A stretch of DNA of 64,000 nt from Hydrogenophaga sp. (GCF_025699295.1 NZ_JAILWB010000020.1:1-64000); one strand, 5' to 3'. Counted from the stretch's first letter, positions 8,119 to 19,696 are shown. Numbers and translations: made by a program. Notes: a model not told the origin generated them from the sequence alone.

Positions 8119-8967
8119 ATGGAACGCATCAAGCTTGCGATTGAAAAGGCCAAAACGGGGGGGGGCCGGGAAGCCGGAGCTTTGGCGCCACCTTCGCAGA
8201 ACGCCCGATGGGCGCCTCCGCCGGTCGCTCTGGCTGCAGTCGCCCCCGATCGACCAGTTTCCGCGTCTGCGCAGTACAGTCATACGACTGTGGTGGATCT
8301 CGATCCGGCGCACCTGGAGCGCAACCGAGTGATTGCCCACCAAAAGACGCATCTGGCCAGTTGGGCATTCGATGTTTTGCGCACCCAGGTACTGCAGAAA
8401 ATGGACGAAAATGGGTGGCGCACCATCGCCATCACGTCTCCCAGCCTGGAGTCCGGCAAGACGCTGGTGTCGATCAACCTCGCGATGAGCATTGCTCAGC
8501 AGTCCCAACGCACCGCACTGCTTGTTGATTTTGATCTGCGTCGTCCCTCCGTCGCCGGCGTGCTCAGGCTTGTTCAGCCTGTGTCGTTGAATGAAGTGCT
8601 GACCGGCGATGTTGATGTGGGCATGGCGATGGTCAACCCGGGCATTGAGCACCTTGTGGTGCTGCCGACCAATCGTGGCATGTCTCGTGCTGCCGAGCTC
8701 TTGTCTTCGCCCAAGGTGTCCAATCTGATCGGCGAATTGCGCCAGCGCTACGACGACCGTATTGTGTTGTTTGACCTTCCCCCCGTTCTGGTGGCGGACG
8801 ACGTCATGGCCGTTCTGCCGCACATCGACTGTGTCCTGATGGTCGTGGGCAATGGCGTATCCAGCAAGGCCGAGGTGGAAGAGGCCATGAACAGGGTGGG
8901 CAAGGCGAATCTGATTGGAGTCGTGCTGAACAAGGACGTGGCACCAGCTCAACAGGACTACTACTGA
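8119..8967 (+). CDS. CpsD/CapB-family BY-kinase-like ATPase
   Basis: A 282-residue cytoplasmic P-loop ATPase. Walker A is SPSLESGKT (107-115), Walker A-prime is LLVDFDLRRPS (134-144) and Walker B is IVLFDLPP (215-222). These are the three marks of bacterial tyrosine kinases that partner with Wzz/GumC proteins. The first glycine of the usual GxGKT is replaced (LESGKT), while the Gly-Lys-Thr core is kept. The C-terminus QQDYY has only two tyrosines, a very small autophosphorylation cluster. The first 60 residues are Ala/Pro-rich and probably flexible. It is expected to regulate polymer assembly through phosphorylation cycles. Confidence 0.88.
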   Translation: MERIKLAIEKAKTGGGREAGALAPPSQNARWAPPPVALAAVAPDRPVSASAQYSHTTVVDLDPAHLERNRVIAHQKTHLASWAFDVLRTQVLQKMDENGWRTIAITSPSLESGKTLVSINLAMSIAQQSQRTALLVDFDLRRPSVAGVLRLVQPVSLNEVLTGDVDVGMAMVNPGIEHLVVLPTNRGMSRAAELLSSPKVSNLIGELRQRYDDRIVLFDLPPVLVADDVMAVLPHIDCVLMVVGNGVSSKAEVEEAMNRVGKANLIGVVLNKDVAPAQQDYY

Positions 8968-8997
8968 TGTCGCGGGCCTGACGCGTGCGCAGCAATC

Positions 8998-10509
8998 ATG
9001 CCTGAGCATATCCGTGCACTGGTGGTGGTGCTCGTTTTCAGTATTGGCGTCTTCACCATTGCGCGACGTGCCGTGGTTCAGCAGTTGGTGCCAGAGGCCA
9101 CATATAGGCGGTGGCGCAATCTCTGGCTGCTGGCGACGCTTGTGCTATTCCTTTCGCACAACATCTGGCTTTGCTTGTTGCTGCTTGCAGCAATGCTGAT
9201 GATCAATCGTCGCCAGGAAGCCCATGTTATGGGTTTGTATTTTGTCATGCTGTTTGTGGCGCCGCCCATTTCAGTGACGATTCCCGGCTTTGGCATCATC
9301 GACCATTTCTGGGTGTTGAATCACTATCGCCTGCTGGCGTTGACCTTGCTCTTGCCGACAGCACTGTCGCTGGCCCGGCTGAACACCACCTTGCGCCTGG
9401 GTAGCACGAGGGTGGATTGGATGGTCCTGGGGTATCTTTTCCTGGTGTCGCTTCTGTCATTTCGTGATACCAGCTTCACGAGTGGCTTGCGCGCGGTGTT
9501 TTCACTCTGGATCGACGTTTTTTTGCTCTACTACGTGGCCAGTCGAAGCATCCGCGACATGAATGGGTTGCGTCATGCGATGACGGGGTACGTTTTGGGT
9601 GCCATGGTGTTGTCTCTTGTGGCAGTTTTTGAAGCAGTACGTGGTTGGCAGCTGTACCTGGCGGTCAAGGATGCGCTGGGTCTGGAGGGAAATTTGTTTG
9701 GGCTTTACTTGTTTCGGTCTGGGCTTTTGCGCCCTGCCGGAACGGCCGGCCAGTCAATCATCCTGGGGTACGCCGTGCTGGTTGCGCTCGGATTCTTTCT
9801 GTATCTCAAAGAGTCGTTGCACCGACCACTGCATCGATGGCTTGGACTGTTCTTGCTCGGGGCGGGTATCCTCGCGTCGCTGTCGCGTGGGCCGTGGCTG
9901 GCCGCGGCATTTCTCATGCTCGTGTACGTGATGTTGGGCCCCCGGCCGGTGGGAAGCCTGATGAAGCTGACGTACGTCAGCTTGTTTGCCGTGCTAATTG
10001 TTGGGCAACTGCCCTATGGGCAGAAACTGATTGATCTGCTCCCCGTGATTGGCAGTCAGGAACAATTCAATGTGGAGTACCGGGCCGATCTTCTGACGAA
10101 TGCCTTGCCTGTTATCGGGCGCAATCTGTGGTTCGGCTCCACGGATTATCTGCAAGCCCCGGAATTGCAAGTCATGATCCAAGGTGAAGGGATCATCGAT
10201 ATCGTCAACAGCTATGTCGGTGTAGCCCTGAGTTTTGGCGTAATCGGCTTGTTTCTGTTTGTAGGCGCATTTGTAAGTGCGTTTGCCCAATTGTTGCGGG
10301 GCAGACGTTTGGCTCGTAGGGTTGATCCAGATGCCTTTATGCTGGGACGCGCCCTTGGCGCCACGCTGGCCGCGATCATGCTGATCATCTATACCCTCAG
10401 CAGCATATTTGCCATACCCTTTGTGTATTGGGCCTTCATTGGTCTTTGTGTCGCCTACGCGAGCGTCATGAAAACCGGGGGAAGCAAGCTCAAGGTGAGC
10501 GCATCATGA
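8998..10509 (+). CDS. O-antigen ligase/Wzy-type polymerase family membrane protein
   Basis: A 503-residue protein with about eleven to twelve hydrophobic segments. It contains the Wzy_C-type signature ILASLSRGPWLAAAF near residues 285-300, typical of O-antigen ligase and polymerase family proteins. In an operon with Wzx-like and Wzz-like genes it most likely polymerises lipid-linked repeat units at the periplasmic face; sequence alone cannot separate polymerase from ligase. Its stop overlaps the next start by four bases (ATGA at 10506-10509), indicating translational coupling with the flippase. Confidence 0.85.
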   Translation: MPEHIRALVVVLVFSIGVFTIARRAVVQQLVPEATYRRWRNLWLLATLVLFLSHNIWLCLLLLAAMLMINRRQEAHVMGLYFVMLFVAPPISVTIPGFGIIDHFWVLNHYRLLALTLLLPTALSLARLNTTLRLGSTRVDWMVLGYLFLVSLLSFRDTSFTSGLRAVFSLWIDVFLLYYVASRSIRDMNGLRHAMTGYVLGAMVLSLVAVFEAVRGWQLYLAVKDALGLEGNLFGLYLFRSGLLRPAGTAGQSIILGYAVLVALGFFLYLKESLHRPLHRWLGLFLLGAGILASLSRGPWLAAAFLMLVYVMLGPRPVGSLMKLTYVSLFAVLIVGQLPYGQKLIDLLPVIGSQEQFNVEYRADLLTNALPVIGRNLWFGSTDYLQAPELQVMIQGEGIIDIVNSYVGVALSFGVIGLFLFVGAFVSAFAQLLRGRRLARRVDPDAFMLGRALGATLAAIMLIIYTLSSIFAIPFVYWAFIGLCVAYASVMKTGGSKLKVSAS

Positions 10510-11987
10510 CCGCTACAGCCCTCGCGGAGGCTGAGCAGGAAAAGACCACCTTGAACGCCAAAGCGCGATCTGGATCGATCTGGATCGTGGGGGCGTTCGG
10601 CGCCTCCCAGGTTTTGCGTCTCGGTTTGAACATTGCGCTCGCCGCGCTGTTGTTCGAGGAGGCGTTTGCCCTGATGGCGATCGTCACAGCCGTCATGATC
10701 GGCTTGAGCATGTTCTCCGACATCGGGCTGCAGCAAAACGTCGTCCAGAGTCCACGAGGCGATGATCCTGCCTTCCTGAATACCGCGTGGACCATGCAGG
10801 TCATTCGAGGAATAGGTCTGACATTTGTCGCCGCGGTATTGGCCTGGCCCCTGGCCACGTTTTATGGGGCAAACGATCCGTCTGCGCTGGAGTTGCGATG
10901 GCTAGTACCGTTGGTGGCACTGACGGCTGCCATTGATGGACTGCGGTCTCCAGGTGCGTTGTCGGCAGCGCGTCACATGCAAGTGGCTCGGTTGACACAC
11001 ATCGAGGTCATCGTGCAGATCTGCAATGCCGGGATCACGTTGGTGCTGGTCTGGTTTACGCGCTCGGTCTATGGAATCGCGTTGGCTGGCGTGCTGTCCT
11101 CCATGCTGTATATGGCGCTGACATATTGGGTGCTGCCCGGCCCACGCCCGCGCTTCATGCTGGAAAGCGATGCCATGCGGGCGATCATCTCTTTCGGAAA
11201 ATGGATTTTTCTCGCCACATTGCTGTCCTTCATGGCGATGCAGATTGACCGGCTGGCGTTTGCAGCAATGTACCCGTTGGCTGAGGTGGGTGTGTACTCG
11301 ATTGCCATGAGCTTGGCCATGGTCGTGACGGCGCTCATTGGTCGGCTCCAGATCGCCATCATGTTTCCCTGGTATGCACGAATGCTTGAAAGCGGAATGG
11401 CTCTTGAGCAGGCCTACTACAAAGCAAAGATGCCGATGCTCATCATGTCCACCTACTTCGTCACGCTCCTGATTGTGGGCGCCGGAAGCTTCTTCGAGTT
11501 GGCCTATGACGAACGGTATGCACAGGCGGCCGTGTTTCTTCCGATCCTCTCGATCGGCATCTGGTTCAGCAGCATTGGCGGGATGTACGGTGCCGCATTT
11601 CTCGCTGCGGGGCATTCGAAATGGATCGCCTTGGTCAGTGCGGTGAAAGTTGGATCGTTCGCGCTGTTGCTGGTGGTGCTGTCCAGCACGGACGGCACCC
11701 TGGCCATGGCGACAGGCGCCGTGCTGGTCAGCGAACTGGCCACCTTTGCAATGAGTCGTTACCTGGGATGGCGTCTCGGGTTGAGGAGCCTGCGCCCGGA
11801 GACGACCATGTTGATCATGCTTGCGGTCTGTTCGGCTGCGGGGGTCTCGCTGGTCCAACGCTTCGGACCGGTAGCAGGGCTGCACCCCGCCACTCAGTTG
11901 CTCGTGTTGGGCGCACTGACGACCCTGGCTTTTGCTCCGTTCTTTTTTAAACTGGTCTATCCGTTGCTGCGGCAGCGTGACATTTGA
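10506..11987 (+). CDS. Wzx-type oligosaccharide flippase (MATE/MVF-like)
   Basis: A 493-residue membrane protein with about twelve to fourteen hydrophobic helices and the polysaccharide-synthesis N-terminal pattern (ARSGSIWIVGAFGASQVLRLGLNI). FSDIGLQQNVVQ near residues 75-90 is typical of the PF13440-like Wzx family. It should flip undecaprenyl-linked repeat units across the inner membrane. The start is the ATG at 10506, overlapping the previous stop as ATGA; a longer frame from 10428 runs inside the upstream gene and is not needed. Confidence 0.87.
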   Translation: MTATALAEAEQEKTTLNAKARSGSIWIVGAFGASQVLRLGLNIALAALLFEEAFALMAIVTAVMIGLSMFSDIGLQQNVVQSPRGDDPAFLNTAWTMQVIRGIGLTFVAAVLAWPLATFYGANDPSALELRWLVPLVALTAAIDGLRSPGALSAARHMQVARLTHIEVIVQICNAGITLVLVWFTRSVYGIALAGVLSSMLYMALTYWVLPGPRPRFMLESDAMRAIISFGKWIFLATLLSFMAMQIDRLAFAAMYPLAEVGVYSIAMSLAMVVTALIGRLQIAIMFPWYARMLESGMALEQAYYKAKMPMLIMSTYFVTLLIVGAGSFFELAYDERYAQAAVFLPILSIGIWFSSIGGMYGAAFLAAGHSKWIALVSAVKVGSFALLLVVLSSTDGTLAMATGAVLVSELATFAMSRYLGWRLGLRSLRPETTMLIMLAVCSAAGVSLVQRFGPVAGLHPATQLLVLGALTTLAFAPFFFKLVYPLLRQRDI

Positions 11988-12002
11988 CATGGTGCTGGGA
12001 CG

Positions 12003-13169
12003 ATGCAACGCTGGGTGATCAAACTTCGGTCCTATCTGGCATGGCAGACAGGTCGGATGGTCCGAGCACCTGCAGTGTTGATGAATGTGTTGTTCGGAAC
12101 GCTGTGGTACGACCTCGTCGTGGCGCGGGGGAAGCGGATACACCGAGGTAAAACGGGTGATACGACGCGAGTGGTTGTCTACCTGATTTTTCCGAAGGAT
12201 GGCCTGTCCGAATCCCACTTCCGGGCGCTGGAGCATTTTCTCGAGCACGGTTACGCGCCGGTAGTGGTTTCCAATGTGTCGCTGAGTCCGGAGGATCGCA
12301 GGCGCTTGCTGGTCTACGCGAACCATCTGATTGAGCGTCCCAACTACGGTTACGACTTCGGTGGTTATCGCGACGGCATCCTGTTTCTGCGCGACCGCCT
12401 GGATTCGCTGGATCGCTTGTCGCTGATGAACGACTCAGTTTGGTTTCCCTTGGCGACGATGCAAGACTGGCTGCCGGCTGCTGAATCTCAGGGGAAAGAT
12501 GTAGTGGGAGCTGCGTCCAACTACTTCGTCGACCCCGAAGAGGTAAGCAGAGGTGACGGTGTGCCGGGATCCTGGCAATACGACACCCACCATCCGAGCT
12601 TTCACTATTGCTCCTTTGCACTGTCCTTTGGTCCAGCCGTGCTGCGCGACGTGAGGTTTCTGAAGTTTTGGGAGCGGTTCAAGCTCAGCAATGACAAGAT
12701 CGATACGGTTCACCGTGGTGAGGTGGGGCTCGGGCAGTGGGTGGTTCATAGTGGACACAGCCACGGTTGTACGCTGGACCTGTCTCGCTTCGACATCGAT
12801 CTGGACCAGCTGGACGATGCGCGGTTGAGGGAAGTTGCTGGAAATCTCATCATTCCCGAGAACCCTGCCTTGCGTGCGAAAAAGGCGCTTGTATTGGTGC
12901 AGACTGTTGGTGCGCCCGACGAGAGACGTCGCCTGAAGGACTTCATTCTTCAAGCGACGGCTTGTACAGGGCCAGCTTACGCATTGTTGGACTTTGCCTT
13001 GCGGGAAAAGAAGCATGGATTTGTGAAGAAGTCGCCTCTGTGGTTGGACCCGGAAAGCGCAGGCATCACGCTGAGAGTGCTGTCAGAGCAGGGTGAACAC
13101 GTGTTCTACGAGGAAGCGCTTCAGTTGCTCCGGCAGCGAGGTCTGGCTGACGCGACGACACCGCACTGA
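12003..13169 (+). CDS. RgpF-like rhamnan synthesis F family protein
   Basis: A 388-residue soluble protein with the conserved patches of the rhamnan synthesis protein F family: PNYGYDFGGYRDG (about 112-124) and LSLMNDSVWFPL (about 140-151), plus a WERF/DKIDTVHRGEVGLGQ region. Family members take part in polyrhamnose-type or O-polysaccharide sugar assembly and are often fused with glycosyltransferases. This one stands alone and is the last gene of the operon, 15 bases after the flippase. It is the only sugar-assembly gene recognised in this locus. Exact reaction not known. Confidence 0.82.
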   Translation: MQRWVIKLRSYLAWQTGRMVRAPAVLMNVLFGTLWYDLVVARGKRIHRGKTGDTTRVVVYLIFPKDGLSESHFRALEHFLEHGYAPVVVSNVSLSPEDRRRLLVYANHLIERPNYGYDFGGYRDGILFLRDRLDSLDRLSLMNDSVWFPLATMQDWLPAAESQGKDVVGAASNYFVDPEEVSRGDGVPGSWQYDTHHPSFHYCSFALSFGPAVLRDVRFLKFWERFKLSNDKIDTVHRGEVGLGQWVVHSGHSHGCTLDLSRFDIDLDQLDDARLREVAGNLIIPENPALRAKKALVLVQTVGAPDERRRLKDFILQATACTGPAYALLDFALREKKHGFVKKSPLWLDPESAGITLRVLSEQGEHVFYEEALQLLRQRGLADATTPH

Positions 13170-13250
13170 AAGGCACCAGATTGCGAGCTCTGGGCCTGGA
13201 TGCTCCCTCCTGCTCAGATGTGCGATGCCACTTTTCCCCACGCAGCCGTT

Positions 13251-14162
13251 TCACACCAGCGTGTGCAAGGGAATGTCCCTGTCCGAGGCGAGCCGGTCGA
13301 GCTCCCGACGTGTCTGCCCGCTCAGGAAGGCCGCGATCGCGGCGTGCGTTTGAGGCTCGAACAGAGTGCGCGGCCCGGTCACCGGTACCCCGGCTGCCGC
13401 GCACAGCGCCGCCGCGAAGTGCGGCTCCAGTGCCGCCACCGCCACGCGACCGTCCTTGCAGGGGTAGACGCGGTAACCAGCGTGCGCACCACCCACGGCA
13501 CCGCCGGACTGGGTCAGGCCCCAGCCGCGCGGCAGGGCGAGCCAGGCGGCTGCGTCCGACAGTGCCACTTCCTGAAACGAGCCCTTACCTGCGGCCTTCT
13601 GTGCCAGCACCGCCTTGAGCACCGCTTCACTCGCCATGAGGGCGCCACCCATGTCGGCGAACAGTGTCGCGGGCAGGTCGAGGCCCGTGACCAGCCCCGC
13701 GTCCGCGAGGTAGGTCAGGTCGTGCCCGGGTTCCTCGGCGCGTTGGCCGGGCGCGCCCACGATCGCCACCACCGACAGGGCCGGGTGGCGCTTGTGCAGT
13801 GCCTTCCAGCCCAACTGCAGCTTTGCCAGCGCGGACGGGCGGAACGAGGTCAGCAGCACGTCGGTGCGATCGAGTGCCTTGTGCAGCGCGGTCTGGCCCT
13901 TGTCGGACTTCAGATCGAGCGTGATCACCTTGATGCCCTGGTGCAGCGTGGCGTACGCGGTGGCGTTGTACTGGCCCATGGGGTCGCCCGATGTGCCGGC
14001 AGGCGAGCCTCTGGGTCCCGGAGGTTCGGCCTTGATGCAGGTGGCCCCCATGGCTTTGAGGCGCATGAAGGCGGCGGGCCCCGGCAGATTGAGTGCGAGG
14101 CTGAGCACGCGCACCCCGCGCAGGGGCTTGAGGGCGGGGGCAGGGCGGGGGGCTGGTGTCAT
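13251..14162 (-). CDS. CaiB/BaiF-family CoA-transferase (AMACR-like)
   Basis: A 303-residue class III CoA-transferase-like protein. LRGVRVLSLALNLPGPAAFMRLKAMGATCIKAEPP at the N-terminus and GHDLTYLADAGLV with the catalytic-type Asp (about 145-157) match the alpha-methylacyl-CoA racemase branch. It is shorter than full CaiB proteins (about 380-400). The start is the ATG at 14162, where the conserved part begins; the frame extends upstream to 14423 but overlaps pobA. It lies 105 bases downstream of pobA on the same strand, so it may be co-expressed. Substrate unknown; a chiral 2-methyl acyl-CoA or an aromatic acid CoA are the natural candidates. Confidence 0.8.
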   Translation of the reverse strand: MTPAPRPAPALKPLRGVRVLSLALNLPGPAAFMRLKAMGATCIKAEPPGPRGSPAGTSGDPMGQYNATAYATLHQGIKVITLDLKSDKGQTALHKALDRTDVLLTSFRPSALAKLQLGWKALHKRHPALSVVAIVGAPGQRAEEPGHDLTYLADAGLVTGLDLPATLFADMGGALMASEAVLKAVLAQKAAGKGSFQEVALSDAAAWLALPRGWGLTQSGGAVGGAHAGYRVYPCKDGRVAVAALEPHFAAALCAAAGVPVTGPRTLFEPQTHAAIAAFLSGQTRRELDRLASDRDIPLHTLV

Positions 14163-14266
14163 GTCGTGTGCGGCGCTTGTGAATGTCGCCGCAATGTACC
14201 CGCAAGACGCGCCGCGGCAACGCCAACGGGCGACAGTGTCGCCCATTGCGTTGCCCATGGAGGGAT

Positions 14267-16363
<2,097 letters not shown>

Positions 16364-16369
16364 GCCGCT

Positions 16370-17086
16370 TCAGACTCCGAGGTACTGTTCCAGCAGCTCG
16401 GGCTGCGCGTGCAACTGTGCCGAGCTGCCTTCGAATACCACCTCGCCCTTGACCAGAATCACATTGCGGTCGGTGATCTGGGTGACGTGTTTCCAGTTCT
16501 TGTCGACGATGATGCTGCTGATGCCGGATTCGCGGATCAGGCCGCAGATGCGCCAGATCTCGCGCGCGATCAGGGGTGCCAGGCCTTCGGTGGCCTCGTC
16601 GAGGATCAGCAGGTCGGGGTTGGTCATGAGCGCGCGGCCGATGGTGAGCATCTGCTGCTCGCCGCCACTGAGTTGCTGGCCGCCATGGTTCAGGCGTTCG
16701 GCCAGCCGTGGGAAGGTGTCGAGCACGCGCTCGTAGGTCCAGTCGCGCTGACCTTGCGTGCCGGCGCGCGCGGACATCTGCAGGTTCTCTCGCACACTCA
16801 GGTTGCCGAAGATGCCGCGCCCTTCGGGCACGTAGGCCAGCCCCTGGCGGGCGATCTCGAAGGTGGGGGCACCCGTCATGTCGTGGCCCTTCACGCGCAC
16901 CTTGCCGCCGCTGGGTTTGACAATGCCCATGAGGGACTTGAGCAGCGTGCTCTTGCCCATGCCGTTGCGGCCCATGAGACCGATGGTCTGACCCTTGCCG
17001 ACGGTGAAGTCGATGCCTCGCAGGATGTGGCTGGCACCGTAGTGGGTGTGCAGCGCGCTTGCTTCGATCAAGGACGTCGTTTTCAC
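16370..17086 (-). CDS. livF: Branched-chain amino acid/aromatic ABC transporter ATPase LivF-type
   Basis: A 238-residue ABC ATPase with Walker A GRNGMGKST (39-47), signature LSGGEQQ, Walker B LLILDEATEGLAP and the HAAT-family YVPEGRGIF region. It is the last gene of a livKHMGF set; its start overlaps the livG stop as ATGA (17083-17086). It powers import with LivG at the cytoplasmic face of the LivHM permease. The neighbouring pob genes suggest the substrate may be an aromatic acid rather than leucine. Confidence 0.92.
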   Translation of the reverse strand: MKTTSLIEASALHTHYGASHILRGIDFTVGKGQTIGLMGRNGMGKSTLLKSLMGIVKPSGGKVRVKGHDMTGAPTFEIARQGLAYVPEGRGIFGNLSVRENLQMSARAGTQGQRDWTYERVLDTFPRLAERLNHGGQQLSGGEQQMLTIGRALMTNPDLLILDEATEGLAPLIAREIWRICGLIRESGISSIIVDKNWKHVTQITDRNVILVKGEVVFEGSSAQLHAQPELLEQYLGV

Positions 17087-17847
17087 GTGTGCTCCTCGCC
17101 AAGATACGCCGCCTGCACGGCCGCGTCCGCGCGCACTTCGGCGGGTGTGCCGCTGGCAATGACCTGGCCGTTGACCATCACCGTAAGCCGGTCGGCCAGG
17201 CTGAACACCGCGTCCATGTCATGCTCAACGAGCATCATGGCGTGGTCTTGCTTGAGCCGCTGCAGCAAGGCCACCATGCTCTCGGCCTCGGCCTGACCCA
17301 TGCCGGCCAGCGGCTCGTCGAGCAGCAACACGGTGGGCTCGGTGGCCAGTGTCATGGCGATTTCGAGCTGGCGCTGTTCGCCATGGCTGGTCGCTCCGGC
17401 CACGGTATGCGCGCGCGCCGTCAGGCCTGCCAGTTCCATGGCGCGTTCGCAGCGCAGGTTGACGGCAGTGAGTGCGCTGGCTGTCGAGAGCCAGCGCAAC
17501 GGGTTCCACGGCGCATGCCGCTCGCGCGACTGCGCGGCCAGGCGCACGTTGTCCCACACAGTGAAAGGCAGAAAGATGTTGGTCTTCTGGTAGCTGCGGC
17601 CCAGGCCCAGGCGCGAGATGCGTTCCGGGCTCTTGCCGGCGGTCTCGGTTCCATTGAGGGTGATGCGGCCCGCCGTGGGTGGCAGGTCGCCCGAGAGCAG
17701 GTTGGTCAGCGTGGACTTGCCCGCGCCGTTGGGGCCGATGACCGCGTGGATGCGGTCGCGGTGCAGGTCCAACGACACGTCGTTGACGGCCGCCAGACCA
17801 CCAAAGCGTTTGGTGAGGTTCTTCGCCGACAGCAACGGCTCGCTCAT
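17083..17847 (-). CDS. livG: Branched-chain amino acid/aromatic ABC transporter ATPase LivG-type
   Basis: A 254-residue ABC ATPase with Walker A GPNGAGKST (about 38-46), Walker B VLLLDEPLAGMG and the LivG-type region RSYQKTNIFLPFTVWDNV. The signature is ATSHGEQRQLEIAM instead of LSGGQ, which is normal for LivG. The chosen start is the ATG at 17847, overlapping the livM stop by four bases; the long upstream open frame belongs to livM in another frame. It pairs with LivF. Confidence 0.92.
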   Translation of the reverse strand: MSEPLLSAKNLTKRFGGLAAVNDVSLDLHRDRIHAVIGPNGAGKSTLTNLLSGDLPPTAGRITLNGTETAGKSPERISRLGLGRSYQKTNIFLPFTVWDNVRLAAQSRERHAPWNPLRWLSTASALTAVNLRCERAMELAGLTARAHTVAGATSHGEQRQLEIAMTLATEPTVLLLDEPLAGMGQAEAESMVALLQRLKQDHAMMLVEHDMDAVFSLADRLTVMVNGQVIASGTPAEVRADAAVQAAYLGEEHT

Positions 17848-18836
17848 GGCGCCTCCCGCTTCTTCGTCAGCTGCCCCACCAGGCCCAGCAGGCCACGGGG
17901 TGCGAGCACCACCACCAGCACGATGAACCCCCCCATGAGCAGTTGCCAGTGTTTGGTGAGGTCCTTGCAGAAGTGCATCACGTATTCGAACGCGAAGGCC
18001 CCGACGATGGCGCCGGCGAAGTTGCCCATGCCGCCCAGGATGACCATCATGATCGCGTGCGCGCTCATGTGAAAGCCCATGAGCTCGGGGTTCACATAGC
18101 CGGTCTGCGCGGCCCACAGGAAGCCCGCCACACCGGCCAGGGTGCCCGCCAGCGTGAAGGCCGCGAGCTTGTAGCCGAAGGTGCCGTAGCCCACCGCACG
18201 CATGCGGTGCTCGTTCACGCGAATGCCCGCGAGCACGCGACCGAAGGGCGAGAACAGCAGGCGGCGCAGAAATGCATACACCAGCACCAGCAGCAGCAGG
18301 GTGAAGTAATAGAACGTGGTCTTGTTCTCGAGATCGATGCCGGTCCAGCCGAACACGGATGCATCGGGTCGGAAGTTGACATACAGCCCGTCCGATCCGC
18401 CCAGCGCCTTGTTGTCGAAGAACAGGAAGAACACCATCTGCGCAAAGGCCATGGTGACCATGATGAAGTAGATGCCGTGGGTGCGCACCACGAAGAAGCC
18501 GATGACCAAGGCCGCCAGGCCCGCGCCCAGGGCCGAGACGGGCAGGGCCCACCACAGGCTGATGGGCATGTCCGCGGGCGTGATGAAGGCAAGTGCGTAG
18601 CCCGCCAGACCGAAGTACGCGGCGTGGCCGAGCGAGACCAGCCCTGTGACGCCTTGCAGCAGGTCCAGGCTCATGGCGAAAATCGCCAGGATCATCATCT
18701 GCGAGACCATCTGCAGGTAAAAGTCGGCGCCGGCGATCGGCACGAGCGGAAAGGCCGCCAGCGCGATGGCGCCCAGCAGCAGGATGACCTGCATGCTGCG
18801 TGGCAGTTTTTCCAGTTGGGCTTTGGGTGAACTCAT
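17844..18836 (-). CDS. livM: Branched-chain amino acid/aromatic ABC transporter permease LivM-type
   Basis: A 330-residue inner-membrane permease with about nine to ten hydrophobic segments. It shows the LivM pattern GVTGLVSLGHAAYFGLAGYALA near residues 62-83 and GGMGNFAGAIVGAF near 268-281, followed by LVVVLAPRGLLGL. Start and stop overlap livH and livG by four bases each. It forms the translocation channel with LivH. Confidence 0.92.
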   Translation of the reverse strand: MSSPKAQLEKLPRSMQVILLLGAIALAAFPLVPIAGADFYLQMVSQMMILAIFAMSLDLLQGVTGLVSLGHAAYFGLAGYALAFITPADMPISLWWALPVSALGAGLAALVIGFFVVRTHGIYFIMVTMAFAQMVFFLFFDNKALGGSDGLYVNFRPDASVFGWTGIDLENKTTFYYFTLLLLVLVYAFLRRLLFSPFGRVLAGIRVNEHRMRAVGYGTFGYKLAAFTLAGTLAGVAGFLWAAQTGYVNPELMGFHMSAHAIMMVILGGMGNFAGAIVGAFAFEYVMHFCKDLTKHWQLLMGGFIVLVVVLAPRGLLGLVGQLTKKREAP

Positions 18837-19696
18837 TGTTTGAACAGCCCTTCAGGCTTGTAGAGCAACACGGCTGCCATAAGCATGTAGACCGCCATGC
18901 CCGCGATCTGCGGCACCAGCACCTTGCCGAACGTGTCGACCAGGCCGACGAGCAAGGCAGCCACCAGGGCACCGCGCACCGAGCCGATGCCGCCGATGAC
19001 CACGACCACGAAGCACATGATCAGCACCGAGCTGCCCATGCCGGGGTACACGCTGGAGATCGGCGCGGCGATCATGCCGGCGATGGCGGCCAGCGCCACG
19101 CCTAGTGCGAACACCACGCCATGGATGAGGCGGATGTTGATACCGAGCGACTCGGTCATCTCGCGGTTGAAGGCGCCGGCACGGATCTTCATGCCCAGGC
19201 GCGTCTTCGATATCAGCAGGTAGAGGCCCAGGGCGAGCGCGATGCACACCCCGGACATCACCAGCCGGTAGATCGGGTAAGAGAGGTTCTCCGTCAGGGG
19301 GATCGACCAGTTCAGCATCTCGGGCACCTGCACCGCGTGCACGTCGTCGCCCCAGAGAATGGAGCGCACTTCTTCGAAGATGTAGATCAGGCCGAAGGTC
19401 AGCAACACCTGGTCGAGGTGGTCGCGGTGGTAGAAGTGACGGAACAGCAACCACTCCAGCAGCCAGCCCAGCGCCACCGCGAGCACCGTGCCCAGCATGA
19501 TGGCCAGCACCAGGCTGTCGAACTGCGACACCAGGAACCAGGCCATGTAGGCGCCCAGCATGTAGAAACTGCCATGCGCGAGGTTGACCACGCCCATGAT
19601 GCCGAATATCAGCGTCAGCCCGGCGGCCAGCATGAACAGCAACAGGCCATATTGCAGGCTGTTGAGCAACTGGATCAGGAAGTTGGCGAAATCCAT
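18833..19696 (-). CDS. livH: Branched-chain amino acid/aromatic ABC transporter permease LivH-type
   Basis: A 287-residue permease with about eight hydrophobic helices. FGIMGVVNLAHGSFYMLGAYMAW near residues 31-53 and GGIGSVRGALVAALLVG near 237-253 are typical of LivH. It heads the membrane part of the transporter, 117 bases after the binding-protein gene, and its stop overlaps the livM start. Substrate is set by the binding protein. Confidence 0.92.
   Translation of the reverse strand: MDFANFLIQLLNSLQYGLLLFMLAAGLTLIFGIMGVVNLAHGSFYMLGAYMAWFLVSQFDSLVLAIMLGTVLAVALGWLLEWLLFRHFYHRDHLDQVLLTFGLIYIFEEVRSILWGDDVHAVQVPEMLNWSIPLTENLSYPIYRLVMSGVCIALALGLYLLISKTRLGMKIRAGAFNREMTESLGINIRLIHGVVFALGVALAAIAGMIAAPISSVYPGMGSSVLIMCFVVVVIGGIGSVRGALVAALLVGLVDTFGKVLVPQIAGMAVYMLMAAVLLYKPEGLFKQ

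Noticed and set aside
4776..13169. PEP-CTERM/exosortase type exopolysaccharide locus
   Set aside because: The kinase and co-polymerase resemble those loci, but no exosortase or PEP-CTERM protein is present in the window.
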